A DNA stretch of 64,000 nucleotides from Microbacterium aurugineum (GTDB lineage: Bacteria; Actinomycetota; Actinomycetes; Actinomycetales; Microbacteriaceae), in assembly GCF_023101205.1 (NCBI RefSeq), contig NZ_CP078078.1:1860001-1924000 (forward strand). Reading direction: 5' to 3'. The notes below the pieces were generated by a model. That model had not been told where the DNA came from. It searched no databases and saw only the letters and a program-made list of their open reading frames with translations. Shown piece after piece: positions 1 to 9,168 of this stretch. Within the stretch, counting starts at the first letter, position 1. Every line of letters starts with the position of its first letter. Both the position numbers and the translations under genes were made by a program.

Positions 1-468
1 CGTGAGTCGTCGCTCCGGATCGGCCTCCGCACTGTCCGCCAAGTGCTCCACGGCCTCGAGGAGCGTGCGCACGCGGGAGTTCGAGACGCGTGTGCGTCCA
101 CCGCCCGTCCGGCCCGCGATCTCCAGCGCCTCCACCGCTTGCGCGGAGAGCCGATACACCTCGACGTCGTCATCGATCTGCTGGACCAGCCAGCCCAGGC
201 GCACCCAGTTCCTCGAGACATCGCGTCCGGTCCCCGCCGGTGTCCGTCGCTCATCGTCATCGTCGTCCGCGCCCCTCAGCTCCTCGAGGATCTCGGAGAG
301 CTCGGCATGGGCATCCGCGATCGGGATCGACGGCCGGTCAGCCGTGAACAGCAGAGAAAGCGAGGCGACGACGAAGGGAGCGTACCGACCGTGGAGCAGA
401 TCGAGGGTCGGAGTGCGGAAGGCGGTGACAGCGCGGGAGTATGCCGATTCCGCTCGTGTTCCTGTCAC
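1..468 (-). CDS. jetA: DUF3375 protein, JetA/MksF subunit of a Wadjet-type system (N-terminal part)
   Basis: The first 156 codons of a gene that runs off the left edge of the window. Translating the minus strand from GTG at 468 gives a protein with the layout of DUF3375: an early segment of the form FRTPTLDLLHGRYAPF, a basic tryptophan region RNWVRLGWLVQ, then VYRLSAQAVEAL, and the closing SNSRVRTLLEAVEHLA...DPERRL. DUF3375 proteins are the kleisin-like JetA/MksF subunit of the SMC-type Wadjet (JetABCD, MksBEFG) complexes that restrict plasmids by cleaving small circular DNA. JetA is usually the first gene, so jetB, jetC and jetD would lie beyond the window. The start is inferred: there is no Shine-Dalgarno sequence, but a TAATGT -10 box ends 6 bases upstream, which fits a leaderless mRNA. 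Family assignment is from recalled family pattern and was not searched. Confidence 0.75.
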   Translation of the reverse strand, partial: MTGTRAESAYSRAVTAFRTPTLDLLHGRYAPFVVASLSLLFTADRPSIPIADAHAELSEILEELRGADDDDDERRTPAGTGRDVSRNWVRLGWLVQQIDDDVEVYRLSAQAVEALEIAGRTGGGRTRVSNSRVRTLLEAVEHLADSAEADPERRLT

Positions 469-474
469 ACATTC

Positions 475-480
475 ACATTA
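475..480 (-). promoter_or_regulatory. -10 box of the jetA-like gene
   Basis: TAATGT on the minus strand, 6 bases before the GTG at 468. The spacing would place the transcript start at or next to the start codon. No convincing -35 hexamer is visible. Confidence 0.45.
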
Positions 481-566
481 GTCGCGACGTCGGTCTTCCT
501 CGGACGCGACGCGGGAGGATGCCGCGCGACGACCGGCCAGCTGAGCACAACCGCCCGAACACGAAG

Positions 567-590
567 AAACCCCCGTCTGAGCGGGGGTTT
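567..590 (-). terminator. Terminator after tRNA-Gln
   Basis: An 8-bp stem (AAACCCCC with GGGGGTTT) around an 8-base loop, with a T-rich run on both sides. It sits 8 bases past the 3' end of the tRNA on the minus strand and also separates it from the jetA-like gene. Confidence 0.75.
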
Positions 591-598
591 TGATCTTG

Positions 599-670
599 CT
601 GGGGTACCTGGACTCGAACCAAGAATAACGGAACCAGAAACCGTCGTGTTGCCAATTACACCATACCCCA
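599..670 (-). tRNA. tRNA-Gln (CTG anticodon)
   Basis: The minus strand folds as a cloverleaf of 72 bases. The acceptor arm TGGGGTA pairs with TACCCCA, the D arm is GTGT...ACAC, the anticodon loop is TTCTGGT with anticodon CTG, and the T arm carries GGTTCGAGTCC. The leading U-G acceptor end is typical of bacterial glutamine tRNAs. CCA is not encoded. It lies upstream of gltX in the opposite sense of use: it is transcribed separately from its own promoter. Confidence 0.93.
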
Positions 671-702
671 AGGGCGAAACCAGGGCCTCGCACCGAGAAT
701 CA

Positions 703-731
703 AGCCTACCCGAGCGGCGGCGGAACACCAA
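703..731 (-). promoter_or_regulatory. tRNA-Gln promoter
   Basis: A -35 TTGGTG at 726-731 and a -10 TAGGCT at 703-708 are separated by exactly 17 bases on the minus strand. The expected transcript start lies about 25 bases before the mature tRNA end. Confidence 0.65.
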
Positions 732-769
732 AACCGGTGCCCTATGCCGCCGCCCGGGCGCGTCGCGGT

Positions 770-2275
770 TCAGCTCGCGAGGAACGTGGAGAGCGACCGC
801 AGGCGACGCAAGGACTCCTCTTTGCCCAGCAGCTCCATCGACTCGAACAGCGGTGGCGAGACCCGGCGGCCGGTGATGGCCACCCGCGGCGGGCCGTAGG
901 CGATGCGCGGCTTGAGCTCGAGCTTCTCGACGAGCTCGGCGGCGAGGGCCTCCTGGATCTTCTCCGGCGTGAAATCCGTCACCGGTTCGAGCGCGGTGAC
1001 GCAGGCGTCGAGAACCTCGGCCGCATTCGCCGGAAGGCCCTTGAGCGCGTCCTCGGCATACGAGACCTCATCCGTGAAGAGGAAGCCGACCATCCCCGGC
1101 ACCTCACCCAGCAGCTGCACACGTTCCTGCACGAGGGGCGCGACGCGGAACGCCATCACCAGTTGCTCATGCGTGGGCTCATCGAACAGACCCGCGGCGG
1201 CGAGGTACGGCACGGTCCGCTCGGCGAAGTCCTTCTCCCCCAGCATCCGGATGTGATCGCCGTTGATCGACTCGGCTTTCTTCTGATCGAAGCGCGCCGG
1301 GTTGGGGTTCACGTCGGTGATGTCGAACGCGGCGGTGAACTCATCGAGCGAGAAGACGTCGCGGTCGGGACCGATCGACCAGCCGAGCAGAGCCAGATAG
1401 TTGAGCAGCCCCTCGGGGATGAACCCGCGCTCCCGGTGCAGGAACAGGTCCGCCTGCGGGTCGCGCTTGGAGAGCTTCTTGTTGCCGGTCTCCCCCAGCA
1501 CCAGCGGCATGTGGGCGAAGCGCGGCACGAAGGTCGTCACACCTGCATCGATCAGTGCCGCGTACAGCGAGAGCTGGCGCGCGGTCGAGGGCATGAGGTC
1601 TTCGCCACGCAGCACGTGGGTGATGCCCATCAGCGCATCGTCGACCGGGTTCACGAACGTGTACAGCGGCACGCCGTTCGGACGCACCACCACGAAGTCG
1701 GGGAACGAACCGGCGGGGAAGGTGACCTCACCGCGGATCAGGTCGACGTACGTGAGGTCCTCATCCGGAACACGCAGGCGGAGAGCGGGCTGACGGCCCT
1801 CGGCACGGAACGCCTCCTTCTGCGCATCGGTGAGGTCGCGGTCGAAGTTGTCGTAGCCGAGCTGCTTGGCGCGACCGGCGGCCTCGTTGCGCGCATCGAT
1901 CTCCTCCGCCGTGGAGTAGCTCTCGTAGAGGGCTCCGGTGGCGATGAGCTTGTCGATCACCTCACGATAGATGTCGTGACGCTCCGACTGCCGGTAGGGC
2001 GCATGCGGACCGCCGACCTCGACGCCCTCATCCCAGTCGATCTTGAGCCAGGTCAGCGCGTCCACCAGCTGGCGGAAGCTCTCCTCGCTGTCACGCGCGG
2101 CGTCAGTGTCCTCGATGCGGAACACCATCTTCCCGCCGTTGTGACGGGCATAGGCCCAGTTGTAGAGAGCCGTGCGGACCATGCCGACATGCGGCAGACC
2201 GGTCGGCGAGGGGCAGAAGCGGACGCGGACGTCGGCACCACTGACAGTCGTGGTGAGAGGATGAGGGGTAGCCAT
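770..2275 (-). CDS. gltX: Glutamate--tRNA ligase
   Basis: Charges tRNA-Glu with glutamate in the cytoplasm. The protein has 501 residues, normal for bacterial GluRS. The class I signature appears as PTGLPHVG (residues 24-31, the HIGH motif) and KLSKR (267-271, the KMSKS motif), with the family hallmark FRIEDTDA near residue 52. In Actinobacteria this enzyme usually also misacylates tRNA-Gln for GatCAB amidation, so the neighbouring tRNA-Gln is a functional partner by inference. The ATG at 2275 directly precedes the conserved N-terminus. A TAGAAT box at 2285-2290 ends 9 bases upstream and there is no clear Shine-Dalgarno, so the leader is very short. Confidence 0.97.
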   Translation of the reverse strand: MATPHPLTTTVSGADVRVRFCPSPTGLPHVGMVRTALYNWAYARHNGGKMVFRIEDTDAARDSEESFRQLVDALTWLKIDWDEGVEVGGPHAPYRQSERHDIYREVIDKLIATGALYESYSTAEEIDARNEAAGRAKQLGYDNFDRDLTDAQKEAFRAEGRQPALRLRVPDEDLTYVDLIRGEVTFPAGSFPDFVVVRPNGVPLYTFVNPVDDALMGITHVLRGEDLMPSTARQLSLYAALIDAGVTTFVPRFAHMPLVLGETGNKKLSKRDPQADLFLHRERGFIPEGLLNYLALLGWSIGPDRDVFSLDEFTAAFDITDVNPNPARFDQKKAESINGDHIRMLGEKDFAERTVPYLAAAGLFDEPTHEQLVMAFRVAPLVQERVQLLGEVPGMVGFLFTDEVSYAEDALKGLPANAAEVLDACVTALEPVTDFTPEKIQEALAAELVEKLELKPRIAYGPPRVAITGRRVSPPLFESMELLGKEESLRRLRSLSTFLAS

Positions 2276-2328
2276 AGCCCTTCGATTCTACGGGGACAGC
2301 GCTGGGCGCCGTCGGCGGGTCGCGGCGC

Positions 2329-3093
2329 TCAGCGACCGGCGCTCACCGCGATCGCCGCACGATGCTCCAGCGGCAGCGATCCGCGCACGCTCCGCTCCTC
2401 CACGACGGTGTCGAACGCGGTTCGGAAGCGCTGCCGCTCGGCCTGGTCGAGACCGGCGTAGAGAGCACCCGCACCGGCCACTCCCCCGTCGACCGAGAGC
2501 CAGAGCGAATCCGGGTCCGCGTTCCAGATCCAGTCGATCTCGGTGACCGCGACGTGCGGGAGTCCCGCCTCGTGCAGCATCCGCCCGAATCCGTCAGACG
2601 TCCGCTCGAAGTCCTCCGCGTCCGAGAGCCGTGCGCCGACGAACGGCGCGATCCCGGCACGCTCGGTGATCTCGGCCCAGAGCCAGGAAGGCGAGAGGGT
2701 CCAGACCGTCGCCACGACGACACCCCTGCTGACTCGTCGCAATTCCGCGGCGGCAGAGCGCGGAGAGTCGACGTGATTGAGCACGAAGTTCGCGATGGCC
2801 ACGTCGAACTCTCCCTCCGCGAACGGCAGTGTGGGCAGGGCGCCGTCGATCGTCTCGATCCGAGGGTGCAACCGGCGGGACGCCGCGCGCATGGTGGGTT
2901 CCGGCTCACATGCCGTCACCGTCCATCCGTCGGCCGCCCACCTCGCTGCGAGCGTGCCGTCCCCCGCACCGACGTCGACCAGACTGCGACCGTTCCCTTC
3001 GCCCAGCACCTCCCGCATCGCCGAGAAGGTGCCCGCGCAGAGCGCGGCGTAGGAAGCCGAGTACGCGTCGCCGACGCCGGACCAGTCCTTCAC
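2329..3093 (-). CDS. Class I SAM-dependent methyltransferase
   Basis: A 254-residue Rossmann methyltransferase. Motif I is seen as VDVGAGDGT near residue 39, followed by the acidic ribose-binding end of strand 2 (ACEPEP) and the motif IV region FDVAIANFVLNHV, as in the UbiE/Methyltransf_11 group. The substrate cannot be told from the sequence. The start codon overlaps the stop of the MFS gene before it (ATGA at 3090-3093), so the two are translationally coupled. It is the last gene of a three-gene unit with a FAH-family hydrolase and the transporter, which suggests a small-molecule detoxification or catabolic role. Confidence 0.85.
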   Translation of the reverse strand: MKDWSGVGDAYSASYAALCAGTFSAMREVLGEGNGRSLVDVGAGDGTLAARWAADGWTVTACEPEPTMRAASRRLHPRIETIDGALPTLPFAEGEFDVAIANFVLNHVDSPRSAAAELRRVSRGVVVATVWTLSPSWLWAEITERAGIAPFVGARLSDAEDFERTSDGFGRMLHEAGLPHVAVTEIDWIWNADPDSLWLSVDGGVAGAGALYAGLDQAERQRFRTAFDTVVEERSVRGSLPLEHRAAIAVSAGR

Positions 3094-4349
3094 CGTGCTC
3101 CGGAACGAGCCAGCGGAGCCAGCGCCACGATCGCGATGACCAGCACGAAGGCCGCGACCCCGAGCCCCGCGTACTGGAAGTTCGCCAGCACCACTCCCGC
3201 GAGCACCGAACCCGCCGCAGCGGACAGGCTCATCAACGAGTCGCTGCGGCCCTGCCTGCGCGTGCGGAGCTCAGGCGCGGACGCCTCGGTGAGGAGCGCG
3301 GCACCGGCCACCGTCGCGGCGCTCCACCCCAGACCGAGCAGGATGAGGGCGACCATCACGCCCCAGGCCTCGGTGCCCGTGAAGACCGCGAAAGCCAGCG
3401 CCCCCGCGAGGAGCGCCTGACCGAGGAGGACGACCTGGAGCCGGCCCCACCGGTCGGCGAGCACCCCGAAGACGGGCGACAGCGCGTACATGCCGCCGAC
3501 ATGGAGCGCGATCGTGATACCGACCAGCGCGGAGACATCCGCCGGGCTCGGCGCCATCCCGCCGGCGCCATGCGCCATGTGGGACAGGTGGACGGGGGTC
3601 ATCGCCATGACCGATGCCATGACCACGTGAGACCCCGCGATCGCGAAGATCGCGTAGCGCGCGACCCGAGGCCGGTCCGCGACCGCGGTTCCCGTGACGG
3701 CGGCGGACGACTTCGCGAGACGCTGAGCGGCCAGCAGAGGATCGGGCCGCAGCGCGACGATGTAGAGCACGAGCGCCGCGCACTGCGCGACGAACGAGAA
3801 CAGATAGGAGCCCGTCTGCGGAGGCATCCCGACCGCCTGCCCGACGATCTCGCCCGGTCCGAGCAACAGCGGGCCGGCGACACCGCCGATGGTCGTCGAC
3901 CAGACGACGATCGACAGGTCGCGACCACGATGCTGCGGTGCGGCGAGATCGGTGGCGGCGAACCGCGACTGCAGGTTCCCCGCGTTGCCCGCCCCGATCA
4001 GCAGGATCCCGACGAGGAGCAGCGGGAAGACGCGCAGGGAGGCGGCGAGGATGACGACCGCGATACCGACAAGCGCGAAGAGGTTGCCGAGGGTGAGCGC
4101 GCGACGCCGTCCGACGCGCGCGGCGAGGCGGGCGAGCGGAATCGCGCATGCGGCCGCTCCGAGCGTCACGGAAGCCGTGGCCAGCCCGGAAAGCGCATCG
4201 TTGCCCGAGATGTCCGCGGCCAGGAGCGCGCCGAGGGAGACCGTCGCACCGAATGCGATGCCGCCGAGGACCTGTCCGAGCGACAGCACCAGGACGGTTC
4301 GCCGCTGGACCGCCGTCTGCTGCGCCGCCGTCAGGGCGACGGTCGTCAT
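3090..4349 (-). CDS. MFS transporter
   Basis: A 419-residue membrane protein with about 12 hydrophobic segments. The loop between segments 2 and 3 carries the major facilitator signature in the form RLAARVGRRRAL, and the second half repeats it as GVLADRWGRL. It probably exports or imports a small molecule across the cytoplasmic membrane; the direction and substrate are unknown. Both ends overlap neighbours by ATGA (with the FAH-family gene upstream and the methyltransferase downstream), so this is the middle gene of a tightly coupled trio. A His- and Met-rich loop (HLSHMAHGAGGMAP, about residue 245) is unusual and could touch a metal. Confidence 0.88.
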   Translation of the reverse strand: MTTVALTAAQQTAVQRRTVLVLSLGQVLGGIAFGATVSLGALLAADISGNDALSGLATASVTLGAAACAIPLARLAARVGRRRALTLGNLFALVGIAVVILAASLRVFPLLLVGILLIGAGNAGNLQSRFAATDLAAPQHRGRDLSIVVWSTTIGGVAGPLLLGPGEIVGQAVGMPPQTGSYLFSFVAQCAALVLYIVALRPDPLLAAQRLAKSSAAVTGTAVADRPRVARYAIFAIAGSHVVMASVMAMTPVHLSHMAHGAGGMAPSPADVSALVGITIALHVGGMYALSPVFGVLADRWGRLQVVLLGQALLAGALAFAVFTGTEAWGVMVALILLGLGWSAATVAGAALLTEASAPELRTRRQGRSDSLMSLSAAAGSVLAGVVLANFQYAGLGVAAFVLVIAIVALAPLARSGAR

Positions 4350-5122
4350 GGCACGGGAACGGCGTTGCGCGCGGTGTTGCGAAGGATGCCGAGTCCGGAG
4401 ATCTCGACCTCGACGACGTCACCCGCCTCGAACGTGCCGACCCCGGCCGGCGTGCCCGTCATGATCACATCGCCGGGGAGAAGGGTGAAGACGGCGGAGG
4501 CGTACTCGATGATCGCCGGCACCGAGTGGATCATGTCGGTGAGTGGGGCGTGCTGGCGCACCTCGCCGTTCACCCGCGTCTCGATCGTCGCGTTGGCCGG
4601 ATCGAAGTCCGTCTCGATCACCGGTCCCAGCGGGCAGAAGGTGTCGAATCCCTTGGCCCGCGACCACTGGCCGTCCTTGCGCTGCAGGTCCCGCGCGGTC
4701 ACGTCGTTGCCGATCGTGTAGCCGAGCACGTAGTCGAGCGCGTTCTCGGCCTTCACGTTCTTCGCGATCTTCCCGATCACCACGACGAGCTCACCCTCAT
4801 ACTCGGTGCGCTCCGAGAGCGAGGGACGCACGATCGCATCACCCGGTCCGATCACGGACGTGTTCGGCTTCAGGAACAGCAGCGGTTCCTCCGGGGCCAC
4901 TCCCCCCATCTCGGCGGCGTGATCGTGATAGTTCTTCCCGACGCAGACGACCTTCGACCGCGGGATCACCGGAGCGAGCAGCGCGGCGTCGGCGAGGGGC
5001 ACACGAGCGCCGGTCGTCTCGTACCCGGTGAACATCGGATCCCCCGCGAGGACGACGAGCTCGCGCTCGTCGATGATCCCGTACATGATGGCTTCGTCGT
5101 GGCTGAACCGGGCGATCTTCAT
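4346..5122 (-). CDS. Fumarylacetoacetate hydrolase family protein
   Basis: A 258-residue enzyme of the FAH/HpcE family, which cleaves or decarboxylates diketo acids with a Mg ion. Family motifs include CVGKNYHDHAAEMG near residue 60, EYEGELVVVIGK with the metal-binding Glu residues, YTIGNDVTARDLQ, and the closing VIMTGTPAGVG. The start is taken at ATG 5122 (MKIARF), the usual family N-terminus, and not at an upstream in-frame ATG. It lies 7 bases after a TAGGCT -10 box, consistent with a leaderless mRNA. It is the first gene of the trio that continues with the MFS transporter and methyltransferase. The exact substrate is open: no other aromatic-degradation genes are adjacent. Confidence 0.9.
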   Translation of the reverse strand: MKIARFSHDEAIMYGIIDERELVVLAGDPMFTGYETTGARVPLADAALLAPVIPRSKVVCVGKNYHDHAAEMGGVAPEEPLLFLKPNTSVIGPGDAIVRPSLSERTEYEGELVVVIGKIAKNVKAENALDYVLGYTIGNDVTARDLQRKDGQWSRAKGFDTFCPLGPVIETDFDPANATIETRVNGEVRQHAPLTDMIHSVPAIIEYASAVFTLLPGDVIMTGTPAGVGTFEAGDVVEVEISGLGILRNTARNAVPVP

Positions 5123-5129
5123 GGTGTCC

Positions 5130-5135
5130 AGCCTA
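5130..5135 (-). promoter_or_regulatory. -10 box of the FAH-MFS-methyltransferase operon
   Basis: TAGGCT on the minus strand ends 7 bases before ATG 5122. This fits a leaderless transcript. Confidence 0.45.
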
Positions 5136-5156
5136 GCGAGCACGGCACCCTGCACC

Positions 5157-5249
5157 GAGACCCCCCAACGCCGCCGAGACCCCGTCCTGCGTGCGCCGAG
5201 ACGACGGGGTCTCGGCGAGAGGACGGGGTCTCGGCGTCGGGGGTCCGGC
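5157..5249. repeat. Intergenic palindromic repeat
   Basis: The 128-base gap between ilvE and the FAH-family gene is filled by copies of one element. The 15-mer CGCCGAGACCCCGTC occurs at 5172-5186, and its reverse complement occurs twice, at 5203-5217 and 5222-5236. The match to the outer copy extends to about 28 bases on each side with few changes. The stem could end ilvE transcription, but the extra copy and the size look more like a REP/BIME-type dispersed element. Confidence 0.75.
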
Positions 5250-5250
5250 G

Positions 5251-6363
5251 TCAGGCGTCGAGGCGCAGGAGCCAGCCGTGCTTGTCCTCACGGCGTCCGT
5301 ACTGGATGTCGGTCAGCTCTTCGCGCAACGAGAGAGCGAGTTCTCCCAGCGGCTGCGGCTCGTCGAAGCCGTCGCCCACGAGCGCGCCGATCGGGGTGAC
5401 GACGGCGGCCGTGCCGCACGCGAACACCTCGACGATGTCGCCCGATGCCACGCCTTCACGCCACTCGTCGATCGAGATCGGACGCTTCTCGACCGTGTAC
5501 CCGCGGTCCTCCGCGAGCTGCAGCAGCGAGTCACGGGTGATGCCCTCGAGGATGCTGTCCGACTCGGGGGTGACGACGCGGCCGTCCTTGAACACGAAGA
5601 CCACGTTCATGCCACCGAGCTCCTCGACGTCGCGCTTCTCGTTCAGGAACACGACCTGGTCGCAGCCCTGAGCACTCGCCTCGCTCTGTGCGAGCAGGCT
5701 CGACGCGTAGTTGCCGCCGGTCTTGGCCTTGCCGGTGCCGCCCTTGCCCGCACGGGCGTATTCCTCGGAGAGCCAGATGCGCACCGGCTTCACACCGCCG
5801 GAGAAATAGGCGCCCGCGGGGCTGGCGATGACGTAGTAGGCGACCTTCTGCGCGGCGCGGACGCCGAGGAAGGCCTCCTTGGCGAACATGAACGGACGCA
5901 GGTAGAGGCTCTGGTCGGCCCCGCTGGGTACCCAGCGACCGTCGACCGCGATCAGCTCGCGCAGCGACTGGATGAAGTACTCGGTCGGAAGCTCGGGCAG
6001 CGCGAGGCGGCGGGCGCTGGCCTGCAGGCGCGCGGCATTGCGGTCGGGGCGGAAGGTGTGGATCGAGCCGTCGGCGTGGCGGTAGGCCTTGATGCCCTCG
6101 AAGATCTCCTGTGCGTAGTGCAGGACGGACGCCGCGGGGTCGAGCGGGATCGGTCCGTACGGCTGCACGCGGGGCCGGTGCCAGCCGCCCTTGACCGACC
6201 AGCAGATGTCGACCATGTGGTCGGTGAAGACCACACCGAAGCCCGGATTCTCCAGCACCTCGGCCAGCCGCGCGGGCGACGCGGCGGTCAGGTTCTTCGT
6301 GACGGCGAACTCCAGGGGAGCCACGGTCGCCTCGGCATCGATGGTCGTCATCTCATCATCCAT
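5251..6363 (-). CDS. ilvE: Branched-chain amino-acid aminotransferase
   Basis: Transfers the amino group between glutamate and the 2-oxo acids of leucine, isoleucine and valine; PLP-dependent, fold type IV. The 370-residue length matches the actinobacterial/eukaryotic-type BCAT. Motifs are [13 protein letters not shown], the PLP lysine region [11 protein letters not shown] (lysine in KTGGNYA near residue 210) and the phosphate-binding [12 protein letters not shown] near the C-terminus. An in-frame ATG at 6351 (MTTIDAEA) is a second possible start; GAGGA directly abuts the first ATG, which is too close for a normal ribosome site. It lies 48 bases after leuB on the same strand, so the two probably form one unit for leucine synthesis. 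Confidence 0.95.
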   Translation of the reverse strand: MDDEMTTIDAEATVAPLEFAVTKNLTAASPARLAEVLENPGFGVVFTDHMVDICWSVKGGWHRPRVQPYGPIPLDPAASVLHYAQEIFEGIKAYRHADGSIHTFRPDRNAARLQASARRLALPELPTEYFIQSLRELIAVDGRWVPSGADQSLYLRPFMFAKEAFLGVRAAQKVAYYVIASPAGAYFSGGVKPVRIWLSEEYARAGKGGTGKAKTGGNYASSLLAQSEASAQGCDQVVFLNEKRDVEELGGMNVVFVFKDGRVVTPESDSILEGITRDSLLQLAEDRGYTVEKRPISIDEWREGVASGDIVEVFACGTAAVVTPIGALVGDGFDEPQPLGELALSLREELTDIQYGRREDKHGWLLRLDA

Positions 6364-6411
6364 TCCTCGTGGGTGGGCGCATCCTCGCGCCCGTTCAGCC
6401 TACGCCTGCGG

Positions 6412-7455
6412 TCAGAGTCGTGCGGTGATCGCGGAACCGATCTCCGCGGTCGTGCGCGCCGCGCTGCGGGCGGCGATGTCGGCCTCGACCGCGGCGCTCA
6501 CCCGCGCGGATTCGGCGGAGAGGCCGAGGTGGTCGAGCAGCAGCGCGATCGAGAGGATCGCCGCCGTCGGATCGGCCTTCTGCTGACCGGCGATGTCGGG
6601 GGCGGAGCCGTGCACGGGCTCGAACATCGAGGGGAAAGCGCCATCGGGATTGATGTTGCCCGAGGCGGCGAGGCCGATGCCGCCCGTGACCGCTCCGGCG
6701 AGGTCGGTCAGGATGTCGCCGAACAGGTTGTCGGTGACGATGACGTCGAAGCGCGAGGGGTCGGTCACCAGGAAGATCGTGGCCGCGTCGACGTGCAGGT
6801 AGTCGACCGTGACCTCGGGGTGCTCGGCCGCGATCTCGTTCACGATGCGCTGCCAGATGGCTCCGGCGTGGACGAGCACATTGGTCTTGTGAACGAGCGT
6901 GAGCTTCTTGCGGCGACGCTCCGCGAGCTCGAAGGCGTAGCGCACGACCCGCTCGACACCGAATGCGGTGTTCACGGAGGTCTCGTTCGCGACCTCCTGC
7001 GGGGTGCCCTTGCGGATCGCCCCGCCGTTGCCGACGTACGGCCCCTCGGTCCCCTCGCGGACCACGACGAAGTCGATCTCCCCCGGCGCGGCCAGCGGTC
7101 CGGGAGCTCCGACGAAGAGCTTGGAGGGACGCAGGTTCACGTAGTGGTCGAGCGAGAAGCGCAACCGGAGCAGGAGTCCCCGCTCGATGTTCGCGTCTTT
7201 CAGTCGCGGGTCCCCCGGCGTTCCGCCGACGGCGCCCAGCAGGATCGCGTCGTGGGCGGCGATGGCGGCGAGGTCGTCATCGGTGAGCGTGTCGCCGGTC
7301 TCCAGGAAGCGGCCGGCGCCGAGCGAGAAGCGGGTCTTCTCGAACACGACGTCGCTCGCCGCGGTCACGGCGTCGAGCACCTTCTCCGCCTCGGCGATGA
7401 CCTCGGGACCGATGCCGTCACCGGGGATGACGGCCAGCTTCACGACACGCGACAT
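6412..7455 (-). CDS. leuB: 3-isopropylmalate dehydrogenase
   Basis: Oxidatively decarboxylates 3-isopropylmalate to 2-oxoisocaproate with NAD in leucine synthesis. The 347-residue protein begins [19 protein letters not shown], the standard family N-terminus, and contains [16 protein letters not shown] and the metal-binding [15 protein letters not shown] with the following GSAPDIAG. The start is ATG 7455, preceded by AGGAG at 5-base spacing; a longer in-frame version is less likely. It directly precedes ilvE, the last step of the same pathway. Confidence 0.96.
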   Translation of the reverse strand: MSRVVKLAVIPGDGIGPEVIAEAEKVLDAVTAASDVVFEKTRFSLGAGRFLETGDTLTDDDLAAIAAHDAILLGAVGGTPGDPRLKDANIERGLLLRLRFSLDHYVNLRPSKLFVGAPGPLAAPGEIDFVVVREGTEGPYVGNGGAIRKGTPQEVANETSVNTAFGVERVVRYAFELAERRRKKLTLVHKTNVLVHAGAIWQRIVNEIAAEHPEVTVDYLHVDAATIFLVTDPSRFDVIVTDNLFGDILTDLAGAVTGGIGLAASGNINPDGAFPSMFEPVHGSAPDIAGQQKADPTAAILSIALLLDHLGLSAESARVSAAVEADIAARSAARTTAEIGSAITARL

Positions 7456-7537
7456 GACACTCCTTGCGCACTGCACGGGGATGGACCGGCCCAGACCTGC
7501 CGCAGGGCGGGGCGGGCCGATTCTCCCAGCGTACTGG

Positions 7538-9073
7538 TCAGTGCGAGGGGGCTTTGCGCAGTGTGACGGCGGCGATCACCCCGGCGACCACGACGAGCCC
7601 GGCTCCGATCAGCGACGTCACCGTCACACCGGAACCGAATGCGTCGGCCGCCGCGTCCCACAGGGCCGTCCCCAGCTGCGCCGGGAGCTCCTGCGCTGCG
7701 GTATAGGCGCCGGCGAGGGTCTCCTCCGCCGCGTGTGCGACATCGGCGGGCAGACCTGCCGGAAGCACGAGAGCGCCGCGGTAGAACGCCGTGATGATGC
7801 CGCCGAGCACCGCGGTGCCGAGCACCGCCCCGAGCTCGTACGCCGTCTCCGAGACCGCACTCGCCGCGCCTGCCTTGGCTGCGGGAGCGCTCGAGAGGAT
7901 CAGCTCGTTGGAGATCGTCTCCGCCGCGCCGATGCCGATGCCCAGCACCACGAACGCCACCACGAGCGGCAGGACGCCGTGCTCATGCGTCGTGAACGCC
8001 ACGATGAGGTAGCCGGCCACCGAGAACGCGAGCCCGGCGGGGACCACGATGTGCGGCGGCACGCGGCGCGAGACCGGCACGACGGAGAGCCCCGCCACGA
8101 TCATCGCGAGCATGCCGGGGACCAGTGCGATGCCGGCCATCATCGGCGACAGGCCGAGGACCAGCTGCAGGTGCTGCGACACGAAGTACAGGAAGCCCAC
8201 CAATGCGACCACGCTGAGCAGGTTCACCAGGATCGCCCCGGAGAAGGAACCGCGCCGGAACAGCGCCATGTCGAGCATCGGGCTCTTGACCCGCAGCTGA
8301 CGACGGACGAACAGGTAGCCCATGCCGAAGCCGAGCAGAGCCCAGGCGCCGGCGGTGAGGCTCGGGCCGTCCACCGCGAGGGACTTGATCGCGTAGACCA
8401 CCGGGATCATGGTCGCCATCGACAGCGCGATGCTGATCAGATCGATGCGACCCGGGTTCGGATCACGACTCTCCGGCACCAGCAGCGGTGCGGCGATGAG
8501 CAGGGGGATGAGCACCGGAACGGCGATCAGGAAGACCGATCCCCAGGCGAAGTGCTCGAGCAGGATGCCGCCCACGATCGGACCCAACGCCGACCCGGCG
8601 GAGAACGCCGATGCCCAGACCGCGATCGCCATGCGGCGCTGATCACGGTTGCGGAAGATCGACCGGAGGAGGGAGAGCGTCGACGGCATCAGCATGGCGC
8701 CGAAGAGACCCAGGAGCGCACGGGCGGCGATCAGCAAGCCGGCCGTGGGCGCGAAGGCGGCGAGTGCGGATACGGCGGCGAAGCCGGTCGCCCCGATCAG
8801 CAGCATCTTCCGACGTCCGAACCGGTCACCCAGGGTACCCATCGTGACGAGGAGTCCCGCGAGCACCAGCGGGTACACATCGATGATCCACAGCTGCTCC
8901 GCACCGGTGGGCGCGAGCGCGATGGAGATCTCGGGGAGCGCGAAGCTCAGCACCGTGTTGTCCACCGACACCAGAAGCACCGGCAGCATGAGGACGACGA
9001 GCGCCGCCCAGCCACGGGCTCCGACACGGGGAGCATCCGTCTCTGTCGTCGGGATCGACGCAGTACGGGTCAT
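7538..9073 (-). CDS. DHA2-family MFS drug efflux transporter
   Basis: A 511-residue membrane protein with about 14 hydrophobic segments, the pattern of the DHA2 (EmrB/QacA/SmvA) subfamily. It shows [15 protein letters not shown] in segment 1 (the motif D1 Asp of QacA-like pumps), motif A as [13 protein letters not shown], and motif C-like [10 protein letters not shown]. These proteins export cationic drugs and biocides with proton antiport. It is divergent from a TetR regulator gene with a palindrome between them, the usual arrangement for a repressor controlling its own pump. Confidence 0.9.
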   Translation of the reverse strand: MTRTASIPTTETDAPRVGARGWAALVVLMLPVLLVSVDNTVLSFALPEISIALAPTGAEQLWIIDVYPLVLAGLLVTMGTLGDRFGRRKMLLIGATGFAAVSALAAFAPTAGLLIAARALLGLFGAMLMPSTLSLLRSIFRNRDQRRMAIAVWASAFSAGSALGPIVGGILLEHFAWGSVFLIAVPVLIPLLIAAPLLVPESRDPNPGRIDLISIALSMATMIPVVYAIKSLAVDGPSLTAGAWALLGFGMGYLFVRRQLRVKSPMLDMALFRRGSFSGAILVNLLSVVALVGFLYFVSQHLQLVLGLSPMMAGIALVPGMLAMIVAGLSVVPVSRRVPPHIVVPAGLAFSVAGYLIVAFTTHEHGVLPLVVAFVVLGIGIGAAETISNELILSSAPAAKAGAASAVSETAYELGAVLGTAVLGGIITAFYRGALVLPAGLPADVAHAAEETLAGAYTAAQELPAQLGTALWDAAADAFGSGVTVTSLIGAGLVVVAGVIAAVTLRKAPSH

Positions 9074-9097
9074 GGAACACCTCTCAGGATCGTGATC

Positions 9098-9115
9098 GAC
9101 GGTTAGTGAACCGTC
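9098..9115. promoter_or_regulatory. Candidate TetR operator
   Basis: A perfect inverted repeat, GACGGTT and AACCGTC around a 4-base centre, in the gap between the divergent pump and tetR genes. It lies just upstream of a TATAGT -10 box (9123-9128) facing the regulator gene, in a position to block both promoters. Confidence 0.65.
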
Positions 9116-9168
9116 CGGCTGGTATAGTAACAGAATTCCGACCGCTCCCCCTGTGCAGAGGACCCACG

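Noticed and set aside
599..670. tRNA-Gln as an integration site of a mobile element
   Set aside because: No duplicated tRNA end, integrase or phage gene is visible in the window. The idea could only be tested with sequence left of the window.
737..2461. A 574-codon open frame opposite gltX
   Set aside because: Antisense shadow of gltX, with no domain of its own.
5157..5249. CRISPR array
   Set aside because: Only three copies of a 15-mer, in mixed orientation and without regular spacers.
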